Assembly (NCBI RefSeq): GCF_000003815.2
Contig: NC_049987.1
Coordinates: 24,139,824 to 24,203,823 of the forward strand
From: Branchiostoma floridae
Lineage: Eukaryota; Chordata; Leptocardii; Amphioxiformes; Branchiostomatidae
DNA: 64,000 nt
Reading direction: 5' to 3'
The notes beneath the pieces were generated by a model. The model saw nothing but the letters and a program-made list of their open reading frames with translations. It was not told where the DNA came from and searched no databases. Of the stretch, positions 1 to 12,200 are shown piece by piece. A program made the translations under genes and the position numbers. Position 1 is the first letter of the stretch, and each line of letters starts with the position of its first letter.

Positions 1-146
1 TAGCCCACACGTGCATGGTTGAATTTCAGTAATAGGGTAGCCCACACGTACATGGTTGAATTTCAGTAATGGGGTAGCCCACACGTACATGGTTTAATTT
101 CGATAACGTGGAAGCCCACACGTACATTGTTGAATTTCAGTTTACA
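1..146. repeat. 37-bp minisatellite, end of array (copy A)
   Basis: About four units of a 37-bp tandem repeat, each with the core GCCCACACGTACATGGTTG followed by AATTTCAGTAA. The array runs off the left window edge. The same unit makes the larger array near 17.4-18.1 kb, and both arrays are followed by homologous flanking sequence, so this is one end of a segmental duplication. Confidence 0.95.
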
Positions 147-1230
147 ATCAAGATATTAGAGAACACAAAAAGTAGGCAAAGAAGCTGAAAGTCCTATTTT
201 TTGACGCTCCAATGCTGAATATCCCGCTTAGCTTTGTCATGTGACCCAGGCAGTGAATAACCGTTTTGCCTAAAAAAACTTGTAAAAGATTCGCTCTTTT
301 CACATGGTGATGCGTGCCTATCAAATATGTAGCCAATTGTCAATGGTTAGGCATAAATATCAGTGCAGTGACATTTATGGTGATTCACAAATACCTGTCG
401 GGCTGTTGTTTCTGATATTCAACTCCATATCGTCAATACTAAACGTCTCGATAGACCTGGCACACATAAATTCTCTGTAGTGGAATCAAATACGTAAAAG
501 GATCAGAGTTTGTTCTTCAAGGCCATCCTCATCCAACAACGACTTGATGTTAGCACATACGAAGTAACTTATAACGCAATAGATGGATACGAGTCAGTGT
601 TACTGTTTGTCAGCAGTAGACATTTTTTTTATACAAACAGTTCAGTGACATAGAGCACAAAACATGGCTCTTAGTTTGAGCTACATATATCAAATTGTGT
701 AAACATGCACAGAGTACATGCCGGTACCCAATTAGTTCTTTGTGTACAAAGTCGACAATATCGGCAGTCTCGATCGAACCCTGGGTGATAAGCCCTGGTT
801 CGGTTAAAGGGTATCGCAGTGAACCAATAGAACAATAATCCAACAAAAACCTTTGAACGCGTTATCAACTATACATGCAATATACAGCCTTCCAAGAAGC
901 TTCTGGGTTTTGGTTGGGGATTTCCCGTTTTAATTCACAGGTGGGTACAACTGACTTAGCCAAACGACACGGAAAAAAAACACAATCGGGTCGAAAACGA
1001 TTGTATTTAGCAAAAGTTACTGTTTCCATTCAAGACTCATTGGAAAGGTTGTTGTCCCTCAAAACAACACTTCCCATATAAACACCAACCGGACCCTCTT
1101 CAATAACGACCGACCCCAGTGATCACGAGGCGAGCAGGTGACAGTCACACTGTAACAAGTAAGTGGAAGACAGACGACAGACAAGTTGCGTCATTAGCAC
1201 CGCACAGTCACAGTACAGCTGTGGTAAGTA
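147..1230. repeat. Segmental-duplication flank, copy A
   Basis: This stretch matches about 18,290-19,345 with point changes and small indels. For example, both copies contain TTTACAATCAAG, TCGACAATATCGGC and GAACGCGTTATCAACTATAC. I see no gene in it; the short reading frames here are not preserved between the copies. It lies about 2.3 kb upstream of gene 1. Confidence 0.85.
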
Positions 1231-3489
1231 CCTATCTGTCTTATGCATATCCAGGAAAGTCCGATGCTGAAGTACTGAAAGTACTGACATGATCTGTCAT
1301 GTTTTCGATGGATTACCCTTGAAAGAAAATGCGGCGTTTCCCATAACAAAAATCACAGTTGAGCTAATCTCTTATGTGCGCTTCCACAGTTGAACTTCCC
1401 TCCGCAGATCAAAGGCGCGATGCCGAAATCAAAGGCCCTTTAACGACGCCACCAACAATGCATACACTAGTACTGTAACAAAGTTTTTGTTATGGGTTTC
1501 TCATTCACTAGTTACAACAAGTACCATGGCCCAACTATATTAAAAATCGGAAATAGTTCAGAAAGGATAGGATAACATTAACCCAAGGTTGTTGAGTACA
1601 AACACCGAAGACTTTAAGTGCACATGTCTGTAAGGATCAAACAATTGTGCTCAGGGCAAATAAAATCGATTTGGTTCATATTTTGCGCAGCAATAGTACG
1701 TGGACCCGTACAACCTTCAAAATAGTTTTTTTTTGTCAAAACTCATTGTTGCCTTGGCAACAAGCCACGCTAGTTTTGAGGCTATTGTCACAGATTTATC
1801 CATGTCAACAACATGAAAATTGGCAAAAGGGAAGTTAATGACCCAATCACCTCCAAATGCTTCAACATAATTTCTGACGTTTCCAATATGTTGTAGTGCA
1901 ATATCTATGTTCACTTCACCACTGACACGTCCGATGCCAGACGCACAAAATTATAGCACATGCTATATAACATCAATAAAAGTATTATACAAGGTCTTCT
2001 GTGGTCATATTGTCAGTCTTCTTTTCTAAAATGTGTAAAAATTGCTGTGTGTATAGTTTGTGTTCTTATGTTTGTGTGACTATTATCTATGGGTTGCATA
2101 CCTGAAATAATCAAATTCATACCAAAAAAAGGTTCCTATTAGACTGAAAAAATCTAAACTTGAACAAAATAGTTCTGAAGTCGATGTATCGATAGCTTTC
2201 AGTCCACTGGCAGTCTCAAAACAATGCGAGGATTTCAATAATCGCAAAATAAGGGGGTTTGTCCAATTGTGAAAGTATAAAACATTTTGCTTGAAGCAAA
2301 TATATAGATTTGCAACAAATAAATAGATACATAAAATAGCCAATTGATTCATCCTTCAAAGTTTGTCTTCTTGTCTTGTTAGTGCATGACTGTTACTAGA
2401 AGTGGGCCACTTTTAGTGATTTCGGGAAAATGTACTATTATCAATTTGATGCTTGCAGAAGTTAGGACAAATTTCTCTTCGAGTGTAGCTAACCTGTCAC
2501 CGGACAAGAATCCAAACTTTGCTATGATTCATATCATAGCTATTCTATGTATCTATGCAGCTTTGTAACTTACTGCTCCTCAAATGAGAGGAGAGATCAA
2601 TTTTCAAGCCTTAAAACATCGCTTTGTTTTGAGGCTGACTGTGGACTGAAAGTTATCTGTATTTCGATTATTTTGCGCAAGGACCCTTTTCTCTTTTTTG
2701 GCCAGTTTCCATGTTGTCGACATGCAACAATCTGTACAAATGGCCTCAAAACTTGCTTGGACTCTTCCAATTCTTACAATGAAGTTTGACCGGAAAAGAA
2801 GCTTTTTTGAGCTGTTGTTGGCCACGATTGCTATGCAAACTAAGATTGAATCAATTATTCGACCTTGAGCTCATATTTGCAGACCCCACTTTGTCAACAA
2901 ACCTTCAAAATGATGTTTTTATGACACGCAGGCAAAAACAAACTTTGTGACTAACTGTTTAAGATTTGGTAGTTTAAAAAAAACGTAAATGGAAGTTTAG
3001 TAGTGATGCTGACATATACTTCAACAATTCGACAAAATAAAAACAGCGACTAATTCAACTAAATGAATATGATTAAAAACAACATAACATTTTATCGGTG
3101 AAATTCGTTGATCACTTTGTCAAATCACTCCACCGCAGCAACGCTGCCAACTTACTGCAGCTTCAGTGAGATACCTCCTTTAGGATTAGGCCCTAATTGC
3201 AATTCTAGTTCTCGTCAACCACAAATTTGACCCGGTGGACTGCCGGATACCGGGGATACCACTCAGTCACGGCTTCAATTTGTTCCCGGGACCCAGGTCA
3301 ACCCGGTGCCCGGTCGGAACAAAAAATGCCCCATGAGCAGCAAGATGTCCTACGGTACCACGTAGGAGTCACGCGCGCCAGAAAGTGCAAGAAAAAAAAA
3401 CAGCCCGGCAGGGCCCCTTTCTCGAATCGTTACCTAAGCCGTAGTAAGCATGTACCCTGTTTTGAAACAGGGCATCAATTCCATGCAAG
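1231..3489. other. 5' flank of gene 1 with no recognised gene
   Basis: Mostly AT-rich sequence without a recognisable gene or RNA. It contains an inverted duplication (listed separately). The last 250 bases are more GC-rich and lead into the gene 1 start. The promoter and transcription start of gene 1 presumably lie here, but I see no convincing TATA box. Confidence 0.5.
1700..2860. repeat. Inverted duplication of a coding-like fragment
   Basis: The minus strand of about 1,717-1,850 and 2,160-2,250 resembles the plus strand of about 2,610-2,680 and 2,697-2,860. The similarity holds at protein level. The minus arm reads FHVVDMDKSVTIASKLAW and the plus arm FHVVDMQQSVQMASKLAW; further out, CFETASGLK pairs with CFEADCGLK. 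Neither arm has an intact gene around it. I do not recognise the family. It could be a pair of exon fragments from a broken gene or pieces of a transposon. Confidence 0.6.
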
Positions 3490-3495
3490 ATGGCG
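3486..3495 (+). promoter_or_regulatory. YY1-like motif over the start codon of gene 1
   Basis: CAAGATGGCG overlaps the ATG. It matches the core of the YY1 consensus, which often sits at or just downstream of transcription starts in animals. The identical ten bases overlap the start of gene 2. An out-of-frame ATG lies 7 bases upstream (3,483). Function is inferred only. Confidence 0.35.
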
Positions 3496-4948
3496 AGTGC
3501 TGAAAGTAGCGACTCCAGTTCTACAGCATGGTTTGTCTATCCTGAGACGGGGCTTCGAAGGAAACTGAAGCTGAAAAATGCAACCCCGAAGAAACTAAAA
3601 CAAGCTCTCAAGCTGCCGGGGTATCCTGACCATCTTATCGACATAGAAGAGGAAGAAGCCATCTTCTTAGACGAGGATGGTAATGACAGCCTGTTCCCAG
3701 ACTTGGTGCCCGACAAAGAGTACGAAGTCCAAGTTGGAGATGTTGGTGACGTCACTGGTAAGTTAATAGTAAGGTGGAAGGTGCGTTATTTTACACTTGG
3801 TGAATATGTTGCGCATTAGATAAGAACAAGTCCATCTTGATGTAGGCACACGGGTTGAAATTAGCTGGACACTGTTGTGTATTTGACATACGCATGTCGT
3901 GTACTTATAGATGACTGTGTAAGTATGACATTGCTGTCTCAAAATATTGTCCTTGTCATATTTACACAGACCTGCCTCTGCCAATTCCGAACATAGACGG
4001 GCTGGCTTATATATATAATCAATCAATCAATCAAATAATGGTGACACCGATCACAAAATCACCATATATGGTGACTTTCATAAGTAAATTACAAAACCCA
4101 TCGGACGGAAAACGACGAACTGTGTATTCTATTCCATTCCAATCTGTTCTGTTTTGTTCCATTCCATTCATTCTGTTTAATTCATTAAATTCATTACAAT
4201 TATATTCTATTCTGCTTTATTTGGGGTTGTACCCTTCGAAGCTCACACTAGCTGTTGTGGTGGTTATACTCGTTTTATGTCAGTCAGACGTATCTTACCG
4301 ACGTTCTTACCCCTGTCTCAGTGAACACAGCTGAGAAAGTCCCTACCTCGAAACCAAAGAACCTGCGGGCAGGGGACATCCAGCGCGCGTTGGTGTGCTG
4401 TCAGGCTGTCTATGAGGAGACACCAGAAGCCGTACAGGAGTTCCTGACCACAGAACTGACGAGCCATGACTTCGGCAGTGCTTCTGTGTCCTGCTATGGG
4501 CCAGTGTCGTACATGGTGGCTGAGACTGAGGACAAGGATGAAGTCTTTATTGCCTTTAGGGGTAAGGCACTACATGTAATAATATACTAAGTACTATTTA
4601 TTATTGCGGTGTTTGTTTATGGGTACGCTCGCGCCCGTGTATGTATGCTTACTGCTGTGTGTGTCTGTGTGTGTGTGTGCGCGTGTGTGTGTGTGTGTGT
4701 GTGTGCGTGTGTGCGTGCGTGCGTGCGTGTGTCTGTGTGTGTCTATGTGTGCGTGTGTACGTGTCTCTGTGTGTGCGTGCGTGCGTGTGTGCGTATGTCT
4801 GTGCGTGTGTGTGTGTGTGTGCGTGTGTCCGTGTGTGTGTGTGCGTGTGCGTGCGTGTGTGCGTGTGTCTGTGTGTGTGTGTGCGTGTGTGCCTGCGTGT
4901 GTCAGTGTGTGCGTGTCTCTGTGTGTGGCGTGCGTGCGTGTGTGCGTA

Positions 4949-4989
<41 letters not shown>

Positions 4990-5015
4990 CGTGTGTGTGC
5001 TTGCGTGTGTGCGTG

Positions 5016-5070
<55 letters not shown>

Positions 5071-8000
5071 CATATTTAACGTTTGTATTCATCAGATATA
5101 GTCTTATGAACAACTGTTNNNNNNNNNNNNNNNNNNNNNNNNNNNNNNNNNNNNNNNNNNNNNNNNNNNNNNNNNNNNNNNNNNNNNNNNNNNNNNNNNN
5201 NNNNNNNNNNNNNNNNNNATGATACTCAGGCTAAGTAGTTGGTACACAACCCCTCAAAACAACAAACTTTCTGCTCAGAACCCTCGTAGCTATGACAACA
5301 GGCCAATGGAATTTCTAGGCCATGTTTTTAGATTTTGGACTTTCAGGGCTTTTAAGTTGGGCAAAATTTCAATTTTTTTAACCGGAAACAGTGTATTGTA
5401 TTCAGGTTTCCCGAGACCTAAACTTACAGAACATTAACTTAACTGCTATTTCATACAAGTTTGGACTTTGCTCTAATCTGCACATTCTGATTCACGTTAA
5501 AGCATGGATGCAGTGACAGTGTTCCAAAGTTGGAAAATTTCATGTTTTTTATATGTAAAAATCTGGGAAAATGGCAAAGAAACTTTTTGGGCCTGTTGCC
5601 ACAGCAATGACAGGTTCTAAGCAGAAAGAAATCTATTTTGAGGGGCTGTGTACCAAGCACTATTACTGTGCAAAACAAAATGGGCCAAATTGATTTTTGA
5701 ACGGTGCCACCATTGTTTGACCCTTGCAAAAATCCTCTCTTTTTAACATTCATCAGTTAAATACAGCATTTCTACTAACAAGACACACAATATTTTCAGG
5801 CACCGGTAAGTTAACGGACGTGATGGCCAACTGTTCCGACTGGCAGCAGCTGGCATCAAGCGGACCTGACGAAAGCCAGACTGCATTGGGAGGGCGGTGC
5901 CATGCCGGGTTTCTTAAACTGGCCTCTACCATCCCAGTCGACCCCTTCTTGCAGAAGTACCAGTCATACAGCCCTGCTGACAATGCAGAAGGGTGCCATC
6001 GCATAGTTCTGTGTGGACACAGCCTTGGTGGTGCCGTGTCGCACATCGTCGCGCTCAACATGCTGGTGGAGCTAAAGAGAAGGGAACTCCCCACCGACAA
6101 CATCATGTCCATCGCGTTCGGGGCGCCTTTCTTCGGTGACGAGGGCCTCCGTTCCTACGTGGAGGAGCAGAACCTGTCCGACTGCCTACTGACCGTGGTG
6201 AACCAGAAGGACCCTGTGCCGCGAATTCTACGATTGGCGGAAGCCGTTCAAACTGCTGTGACAACAACATCTGCTAATTATAAGGAAAGAAACTATTCTA
6301 TTAAAGTATACGTTTTCTGCATGGAAAGCTGTGACTTATTGCATACGGTATCTATATATGACGGCTGGTTCTTGTAATAACTTTTTACACGGTTTACACG
6401 AGGCAAACAATGTCTTATGACTATCGACGCGTCCTAGGACACGCGCCGCGCGTCGAACGTCGTGGGACATTTTCGCGTCGTGTAAGGCCCGATTTACACG
6501 AGGCAAAGGCCGAATTTACACGAGGCACTTTGAACGACGTAAGTCGTTTGTCCTAGGAAAGTGACCTAGGACAGTTTTCGTTTTACACACACCCTTGCGG
6601 TGCGCCGCAGCGCGTCGCGACGTGCCACAGTGCGTCGTGTTGCCATGAACTCTGGTGACCCGCCTTGACGTACGTCGTTTGATTTTTTGCCTCGTGTAAA
6701 TCGGGCCAAAAAATCAAACGACGTATGTCGTTCGACGCGCGCCGCGCGTCCTACGTCACTTTTTTTCCCGTGTAAAAGCGAAAACGACGCGCTTTGGGGC
6801 GCTGTGGCGCGACGCAGTGTGGCACCTCCAGAGGTGACTTACGACGCTCCGCGGGGAGTTTGCGGCGCCGCCCAACCTCGTGTAAACGGATCCGCGTCGC
6901 AGGTAGCCCATTTCTGCGGTGCTGTGAGCGCTCCTGGTGGTATACTCTCGCACCCAAACTGCTCGGTTGACATTTCCTTGAGCTTCAATCATAGCATCGA
7001 CAGCACAGAAGGCTGCCCGTTGAATGTCGTGGTACCGGTCCCTACAACGTACAAGCCGTCTTCTGCGCCATGCCCGGCGCTGCATGTACGCGCGAGTAGA
7101 GAAGAAAATCATCATCTGTCAGATGAACAATAACAACAGGACTTGTTCTATGATCCCGCCATTTTAAAAACGCGCGCTGTCAAATGTCGGGCGGGAACCT
7201 TCACGGCAACGCGACGCACTGTGGCGTGTCGCGACTCGCTGCGGCGCGCCGCAGGGGTGTGTGTAAAATGAAAACTGTCCTACGTCACTGTCCTAGGACA
7301 AACGACATACGTCGTTCAAAGAGCCTCGTGTAAATTGGGCCTTAGTTATTATGGTGTGATGATTACGTATTTCCAAGTATTAGATGATATCTGACATTGT
7401 CTTTGTCATTGTCACATTTCTACAGGTAAAGAAGTACGTGAAAGACGTGAAGCCGTTGCTCACCCCTATACTGGATATCATATCGTCCTCTGGGGTTGGC
7501 GGTCCTGTCATTGCGGCTGCAGATGTGCCTGCCGGCGCCATGTTGGATCATCTTCCCGCTGCCATGGATGAGCTGGACGGACTGATACGGCAACACGGCG
7601 TAACCCTACAGGAGCTGAACTCCATCTACCGGCCTGTAGGGTGGTACATGTTCATCACGTGCCAAGAGGCTCCTGGCGGTTTGCGCACAACGTGGGATGT
7701 AGGCTACATCCGAGAGGAAGGAGAGATCAACAGGTTCATATCGGACAGCGGACATCTCACTCGTGAGTACGGAAGAATCTTTGGAATATACTGTTTTACC
7801 AAGCATACGAATTCTGTTTCAGGTTGTTAATCAAGTATCCACTCTCTTGATTTCATAATTTTAACTTTTTTGTACGCATTTATTTTGCTATTGGAAAAAT
7901 TCAGCTACTTATTTGCATGCAGAGTTAGGTACGTGACTTCAAGGCCTACCTAATAATCAATGTACTAAATCCCAACATAGAAACAAACGTAGAATGGACT

Positions 8001-9191
8001 CATGCTTTTCTTTGCAAATGGAAATTTTCTCATTAGACATTTCTAGTTTCTTTCTTTTTCTTTCAGGGGAGAAGATACATGCACACAAAGCTGTGTGCTA
8101 TGCAACAGCCTTCTACAACGTGTCGACCAAGAAGGAGTACGACACAGTCCTCGCAGTTTACGATGTAGTTGACAGCTTGGCCCCCGAGATATGGAGCGCC
8201 CGGAACATCTCCATGGAAGCAGCCTTCCCTCCACGTGTCAGTAAAGTTTTTCTTGTCAGCATTGGTACGTAACTCTTATACATATGGATACGATCAATTA
8301 GGTCGGATGGTTCCAATACCATGTAGAATTGAACCATGAATATGGAATGAATCCTTCCCTTTATACTAAAGTGTTATGATTTTTAGTCATCTTTTGGATA
8401 CCTTTACATTTCTTAACCTACTCCCATCCCCAGCCTTTTCCTCTCATCAGTATCAACCTCTGTTACTCCCTCCCTACATGGTGAACAATCTTTGCATCTT
8501 CCTATTTTTGCTTCCAACGACAACATTAACAGGTAATGAGAATGTGTTGTTTCATTTTTGTCAAAGCAAGCCAGAAAGGGGACACGGATAGTGGGAAGTT
8601 GTTGGTGACCATCGACGGTGAAAACCTAGACTTCTTTGTCCCATTGAAGAACCCTTTCACAGGTAACCATCACTTAAATGTACTAGCTTCCATTTTCATG
8701 CCTGTTATCTCTGACAATGTCATAGATGTTTACTGGACGTGAACAATTGTCAGATTATGCAGGGTTGACTGTATGGGGTTTTCGTAATTTATTGTTGTGG
8801 ATAGCTATTTTCCACACATAAACAAATGAAACGGAGATGATGGTGCTGTGGAACGGCATCTTAACACTTATTTCCTCTGTGGAAAATGACCTGTTCCTCT
8901 TCATGGTTGGAACTTCACTTTATTTGATATGATTTGTTCAGGCGTTCCCTTTGACGAGACGAGGGGAGTTTCTGTGAACTTCAAAAGTTCTCGCCAAGTT
9001 GTTCTGGAGTGTTACCTTACTGATGGAGCGTTCGACCCTCTTCCCACCGTCACGGTGAGAACTCACTTTCAGGAGATCCTGTATCAGATCACGGCGGATG
9101 AATTCAAGGTAATTACATCGCCAATAACTTTATATTTTGGGTAGCGTTTGTATGTGTGTGTGAGTGTGTGTGAGTGAGTGAGTGAGTGTGC

Positions 9192-9277
<86 letters not shown>

Positions 9278-12200
9278 CCTCAGTTGCAGTCTTCAAACGG
9301 GGCTGGCTTCGCCCCGTCTCGAGACAGAAAGGGCTACCACGTAAAATTAACATTTGTTTGGCATTGTTTCCAAGAGTATTGAGATCAACTAAATGCCCAA
9401 GTATCCCGGGAAGCTTGCCAAAGAGGACTGAGCGCTGGTATGCATAGGTAGGGCACTGCAATAGGTAATGACTAATGTGTAACCGCAGCTGCAGGCGTCG
9501 TGAATTGGGACTACGGGGGAGTTGAGAACCTTAACTAAAATGGCTGAATTTGGTAGGGCGTACCAATTTGAAAAGATGTGTCCCGATTGTTCCAACTAAT
9601 GATGGAATATGGACTAAAAGACCTACCAAAGCGGTCAGTCGAAAATTTGATAGGTCTCTAATATTTCTGCTGTTTCTCAAATCGTACATTAGTACATATC
9701 CCAATAATTGCATACGGAAGTAAAGTAGTCAGATATTCACGAGTAAGTCCGGCCATTTGACGTTTTGTACCTCACAGCAAGTGAAAGGCTGCACACTGGG
9801 TCAGCTGGTTGTCGGGCGGTTGAAGCCTGAGCTGCTCATCAAGGCAACACAGCGTTGCTTGGCAACAGTGATGATGATGCCAGAATCCATCCGACAAAAG
9901 GAACTTGCAAAGAGCGCCATGATGACGTACCTGGACAAGCTGGACAAGAGCAGACGTAACGTCAGAAATGGTTAGTTCTTGAAGGAGTATTATTACGACT
10001 TCCTTATACAAAGAAATCACAAAATATAGCAAAATCAATCAATAAAAACCTGCTGTCAGGTATTTCTAAATGATTCATATCTCCTTCGAAGTGGGACCGG
10101 TAGCGCAGTGGCAGCATGTTCGCCTCGGAACCGAGAGGTCTCCGATTCGATTCCGACTGCCATGTCACCGATCTTGTGCCCTTGGGAAAGGCACTTTACA
10201 CGACTTTCCTCACTTACTCAGGTAAAAATGAGTACCTAGCTTCGGCTCGGGCCGTCCCTCGGATAGGACGTTAAATGGAGGGCCCGTGTCTGGGGAGAGC
10301 CACACCCTATGCACGTTAAAGATGGGATGCGTGCGGTGTGAGATGGCATAAATCCTTCCGTCTGGGGTTGGTGATTCACTTCAAAATCAACCGGATGGAG
10401 GCCTGGCGAACCTCTGTCTCGTACCACGGTGATTAACATCATTCACCCGGACGGGAGACCTGGCGCATCCCCATCTTGTAGTTATACAGCGAAAGGGTAT
10501 GTCAACCCGTAAGGAGCGGTATGACTCCGTCGTGTGTCAACATGTGCGAACATCTGTGATCACGTCGACCAATGATGATGATGATGATCTCTACCCTCGT
10601 TTTAATATAGGGTTAATGAGCTTTATTATTTATGGCCGATCTCAATTGCTACCGAATGAAGCTAACGATCGAAGCGAAGGATGAAGTGTCATTAATGTTA
10701 ATATCATATAAACATTATGTTAGTGTCCTTGCTTTACGTATCAATTAACTAGACGTGGCCTCTATGAGCTGAAATGTGCTGTGGCTACGTAGTGTCGCTC
10801 GTGCCAAAAGTTGTTAACGTTACATCCTCTACTCACTTATGGTTGACAATACCCTGAGAACGAAAACACTGGGGTGTTAATGACCTGGGCGAAGTGGGTA
10901 AAATGGAGCCTTCTGATTGTCTGGATCACGTGTGATAATACTTCATCTTTGTTATGTGTGTACCAAAATTGACAAAGTATTTTTTGTCAAAAACATTTCA
11001 CATATTGCCCTGTTTAGGTAACAAGAAACCAGAGCTATTCAACATGGTGGCAGATGCCTTATCTGGTGGCCTAGAGAAGCTCCAAGACGAAATGCTGCTA
11101 CCTGTGGTGGGTGAGATTGTGGCTGAAGTTGGTGACCATCTAAAGGTGACATTCCCTATGCGTTGGAGAGACTGGGTTCTGGGAAGTCTGCTAGGGCTTA
11201 CAGCCGTCGCTGGAGTGGTATTCACAGGTAAGATATTTGTAGTAAATCTAATAAATTTTTCGAAGTGTAAGTTCCCCATCTCTGATCTTTAACTGCATTT
11301 TTCTGTAATGAAAGGGGGCGTTGGTGCTGCATACATCGGAGCCATCGGTGTGACGGGAGGTGGAGCCATTGCCGGCGGCGCTGCAGGCATAATGGCTGCC
11401 GGAGCCAGTCTGTACGGCAAGGCCAAGCTGGATCAGTATTTCATTGAGGTGGAGCGTAATTACAAGGGTGTTCTCAGGTAAGAACAGCAGATTACATTCA
11501 GTAAAAAGTAGCAGCTTCATATTGGTTTCGCATTTTTTAAGATAAGGGGTTCAGTATTGGATGCGATTATTAATTAAACACAGATTTCCATACTTTATCA
11601 CAGAGCTCTGTTGGAGGAGCTTCCATTTGTTAATGATGCAAGTACTGAGAACTCGATCCACGACCAGTCACTGAGCGACGATGTGTATTGCCTGGAGTCG
11701 GCTCTTATGACCAAGTATAAGGTGAGATTAAAGCCAATGTTTCGTTAAGCTAATAGCGAAACAGCCTGAATTGCATTGTAATTTACATACATTTGTAACA
11801 TTTGAACATCAGAAAATTTGTTTTTAAAATTGACACGGTTACACAATATAATTTCGAATCAACTAATAATCTAAAAACGTTGAGTATACTAGCCTCCATA
11901 GCAGACTCTCTGTGGCCTTTTTCGGCTCCTAATACACTCTTGCTGGCAATTTCTTTTTGTATTGGGACGCTAATTTCCGGCAGTCCCTGATTACTGGCCC
12001 AGGGAAAAAGTGTATTAGGAGCCAACAAAAGGCCCCAAGGAGCCTGCTATGGAGGCTGGAGTATACAAGTATTGTTGCCAGACAACAACTTGTCTAGCAA
12101 CGATGCCTATGACGAAAAGAAACATACGTAAAAAAACATAGATTACTTTTAAAGTGTGTGCGTCTTTTAGATGCTAGGGTTTCTTGACAGCGACATCGAC

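Noticed and set aside
4594-5222. Long reading frames on both strands with Cys/Val or His/Thr repeats
   Set aside because: They are translations of the TG/CG microsatellite, open in several frames at once, and run into an N gap.
6687-7133. Open frames of 119-148 codons in the CpG-rich region
   Set aside because: They lie inside the composite foldback element; GC-rich inverted repeats give few stops. No domain seen.
10093-10170. Possible tRNA gene
   Set aside because: A-box and B-box-like sequences are present but no full cloverleaf with paired acceptor stem. The downstream body is shared with other SINE copies.
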